Shown here in pieces: positions 62,147 to 64,000 of a stretch of DNA of 64,000 bases (position 1 is its first letter; each line of letters starts with the position of its first letter). The position numbers and the translations under genes were made by a program. The notes below the pieces were generated by a model, which did no database searches, was not told the origin of the DNA, and saw only the letters and a program-made list of their open reading frames with translations. This DNA comes from Geosiphon pyriformis (Eukaryota > Glomeromycota > Glomeromycetes > Archaeosporales > Geosiphonaceae), in the NCBI GenBank assembly GCA_016748015.1, contig JAAOMT010000718.1:648586-712585 (forward strand), in the 5' to 3' direction.

Positions 62147-63955
62147 TGTCACCAATTTTTATCTATTCCTTTCGTACTTTGGTTGGCCATCCTGGAAGAT
62201 CTATTTTCTACGCTAGCTGTTTCAATAATATCTTTATTACTAGGCGGGATCTTCATCAAAGATTTATGATCTTTTTTTCTCGATTTGGTTCTTATTATTA
62301 ACAGCTCAGCAATAATTGCCTAGCCTGCTCGAGTTTGGTTATGTTTGTTCAATGTTTTTTCCCATGTTAAATGTTGGACTAATTATGGTTTTTATAATAA
62401 ATATACTTGGTGAATATTTAAAATTAAAAACCAAACTTTGTTCTATGTTTTAATGTATTACAAATTTGCAGTAATAATTATTATAATATGTTAATTGTCA
62501 AGATATATTAAAACCAAAAATTTTAATATAATAAAATAGTAAATTTTAGTTTTGAAAAAAGGTGTTTTTAATTGCAAAATGTAATTATAAATGTTATATA
62601 AATTGTAATTATTAGAACATTATTCTTTAATATTGTTAATTCTAAATTTTTAAAAATATAATTCTTTATTTTTAATAATAAAAAAACATTTAATACAAAT
62701 ATTAAATAATATTTAAATATAAAAATTTTATTATTATTAAAAAATAAATAAATTTTATTAAATTTAATATTAAAAATATAAAATAATTAAATATTTTACA
62801 TTTTGTATTATATAAAAATTTGAATTATAAAAAATAATAATATTTAAAATTAAAACTAAAATATTTTAATTTATATTTTAAAATATTATATATAATTAAA
62901 ATTAATAAAGTTTTAAATCGAAATTTTTTAAATAAAAGTTTATTAATATAATTTTAATTAACTTAAATAATAATTATATTTAATTTATTATATTATATAA
63001 AATTAATTAATAATTAAATTATATTGTATATATAATAAAAAAATACAATATTAAAAATAAATAATAATAATAATAATAATAATTTTTTACAAATTTTATT
63101 GTTTTTTTTAATTATATTAATTATATTTATATATAAATTTTTTATTATAATAAATTAAAAATAAAAAAAAATTTTTTTCTTATCTTTTTATAATTATAAT
63201 TAAAATAAAAAGTCATTTTTTTATTTTTTAAAGTATTTTTACTAATAACATATTTATAATTATTAAAACTGTTTAATAATATTTTATAAAAGTATTTTTT
63301 TAAAAAAAAATACTATTTTTGTTTTTAATTAAAAGTTTTTTTTTAAAAAAATTATTTAAAATAATTTCAATGTAATTTTTGTCTTATTTAAAAGTCTTAA
63401 AATATTAAATAAAAAGTTATTAACAAAGTTATTTTTTTTGGTTTTTTATTATTAATATTTAAATAATTAAAAAAACTAAAATAGCTAAAAAACAATTTTT
63501 TAATATTTTACTATAATTAATATTTTTTAAAAATACTGAAATTTTTTTTTAATATTTTAAGATTAGTTTTTTTTTGTAAAAATTAAAGTTTTAGTTTTTT
63601 CTATTCTTTTTGGCTTTTTTGTCAATTTTGTATTATTCATACTAATTATAATACTCAATTTTATTATAATTGTATATAAAAAAAAAATATTTTAAATAAT
63701 AACAATAAAAATATGTTAGCTAGTTTTAATTTAAATTAATTTTTGACTATATTATTTGATAAATTGGTTTTTAACTAATTATTATTAATTCTAAAAACAA
63801 AATAAATTATATTTTTATATATGTTTTATTTAATTAGACTATTAAATTACTAATTAAATAAAAACTAAAATAATTTTTTTATTTTATTTCTAATAATATT
63901 GTTTTTAATAATACTTAAAAAACTATTATTAATTATTAAAATTTTTTAAATAAAT

Positions 63956-63996
<41 letters not shown>

Positions 63997-64000
63997 ATGT
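62147..64000. other. CLYBL 3' flank then AT desert ending in a poly(T) tract
   Basis: About 300 bp of normal composition is followed from about 62.45 kb by nearly pure A/T. About 63885-63960 repeats the sequence at about 10395-10475. A run of about 37 T ends at 63995 and could be the poly(A) tail of a minus-strand retroelement starting beyond the window. No gene is seen. Confidence 0.55.

Overview
This is a eukaryotic, almost certainly fungal window: about 14 protein genes with many short (60-260 nt) spliceosomal introns, very high A+T content, fungal families (Atg9, Ptc1, Gpi18, Rad54, a Cys3-type bZIP) and decayed LINE and LTR retroelements. The LINE ORF1/ORF2 type, the near-pure A/T deserts and the gene content fit an arbuscular mycorrhizal fungus, probably Rhizophagus/Glomeraceae. 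That assignment is an inference from sequence character alone.

Layout. Positions 1-15.9 kb are a repeat compartment: a minus-strand LINE cut by the window edge (1-4320), three ~0.96-kb LTR-like repeats (4915-5865, 6181-7149, 9331-10293), an AT-saturated LINE relic between two of them, and a second plus-strand LINE derivative (10768-13861) split by a solo LTR that contains a 338-base assembly gap. Positions 15.9-25.3 kb hold a DEAD-box helicase, a PP2C-type phosphatase, a DUF726 (TMCO4/Mil1-like) hydrolase and a Ptc1-type PP2C. Positions 25.3-28.9 kb are a second desert with two LINE 3' ends. Positions 28.9-62.2 kb are gene-rich: GPI18/PIG-V, enolase, AFG1-like ATPase, mitochondrial S18, RAD54, ATG9, an SH3-WW-RasGEF, a LITAF-domain protein, a bZIP factor and a CLYBL-like lyase. 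Positions 62.2-64 kb return to AT desert.

Gene relations. Genes are independently transcribed, often as divergent pairs with 250-400 bp between start codons: DUF726/PTC1, GPI18/ENO, S18m/RAD54 and bZIP/CLYBL. Several products are mitochondrial by family or N-terminus (S18m, AFG1, CLYBL, possibly the helicase). Others serve signalling (two PP2Cs, RasGEF), membrane and autophagy functions (ATG9, LITAF, GPI18), DNA repair (RAD54) and glycolysis (enolase).

Most notable: ATG9 carries an intron with a textbook U12-type AT-AC signature, implying a working minor spliceosome. Two other genes need GC-AG introns. The repeats show graded decay dominated by C-to-T/G-to-A changes, from recognisable copies to almost pure A/T relics. 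Exon joins were worked out by hand from splice consensus, reading frame and family similarity, with no transcript evidence.
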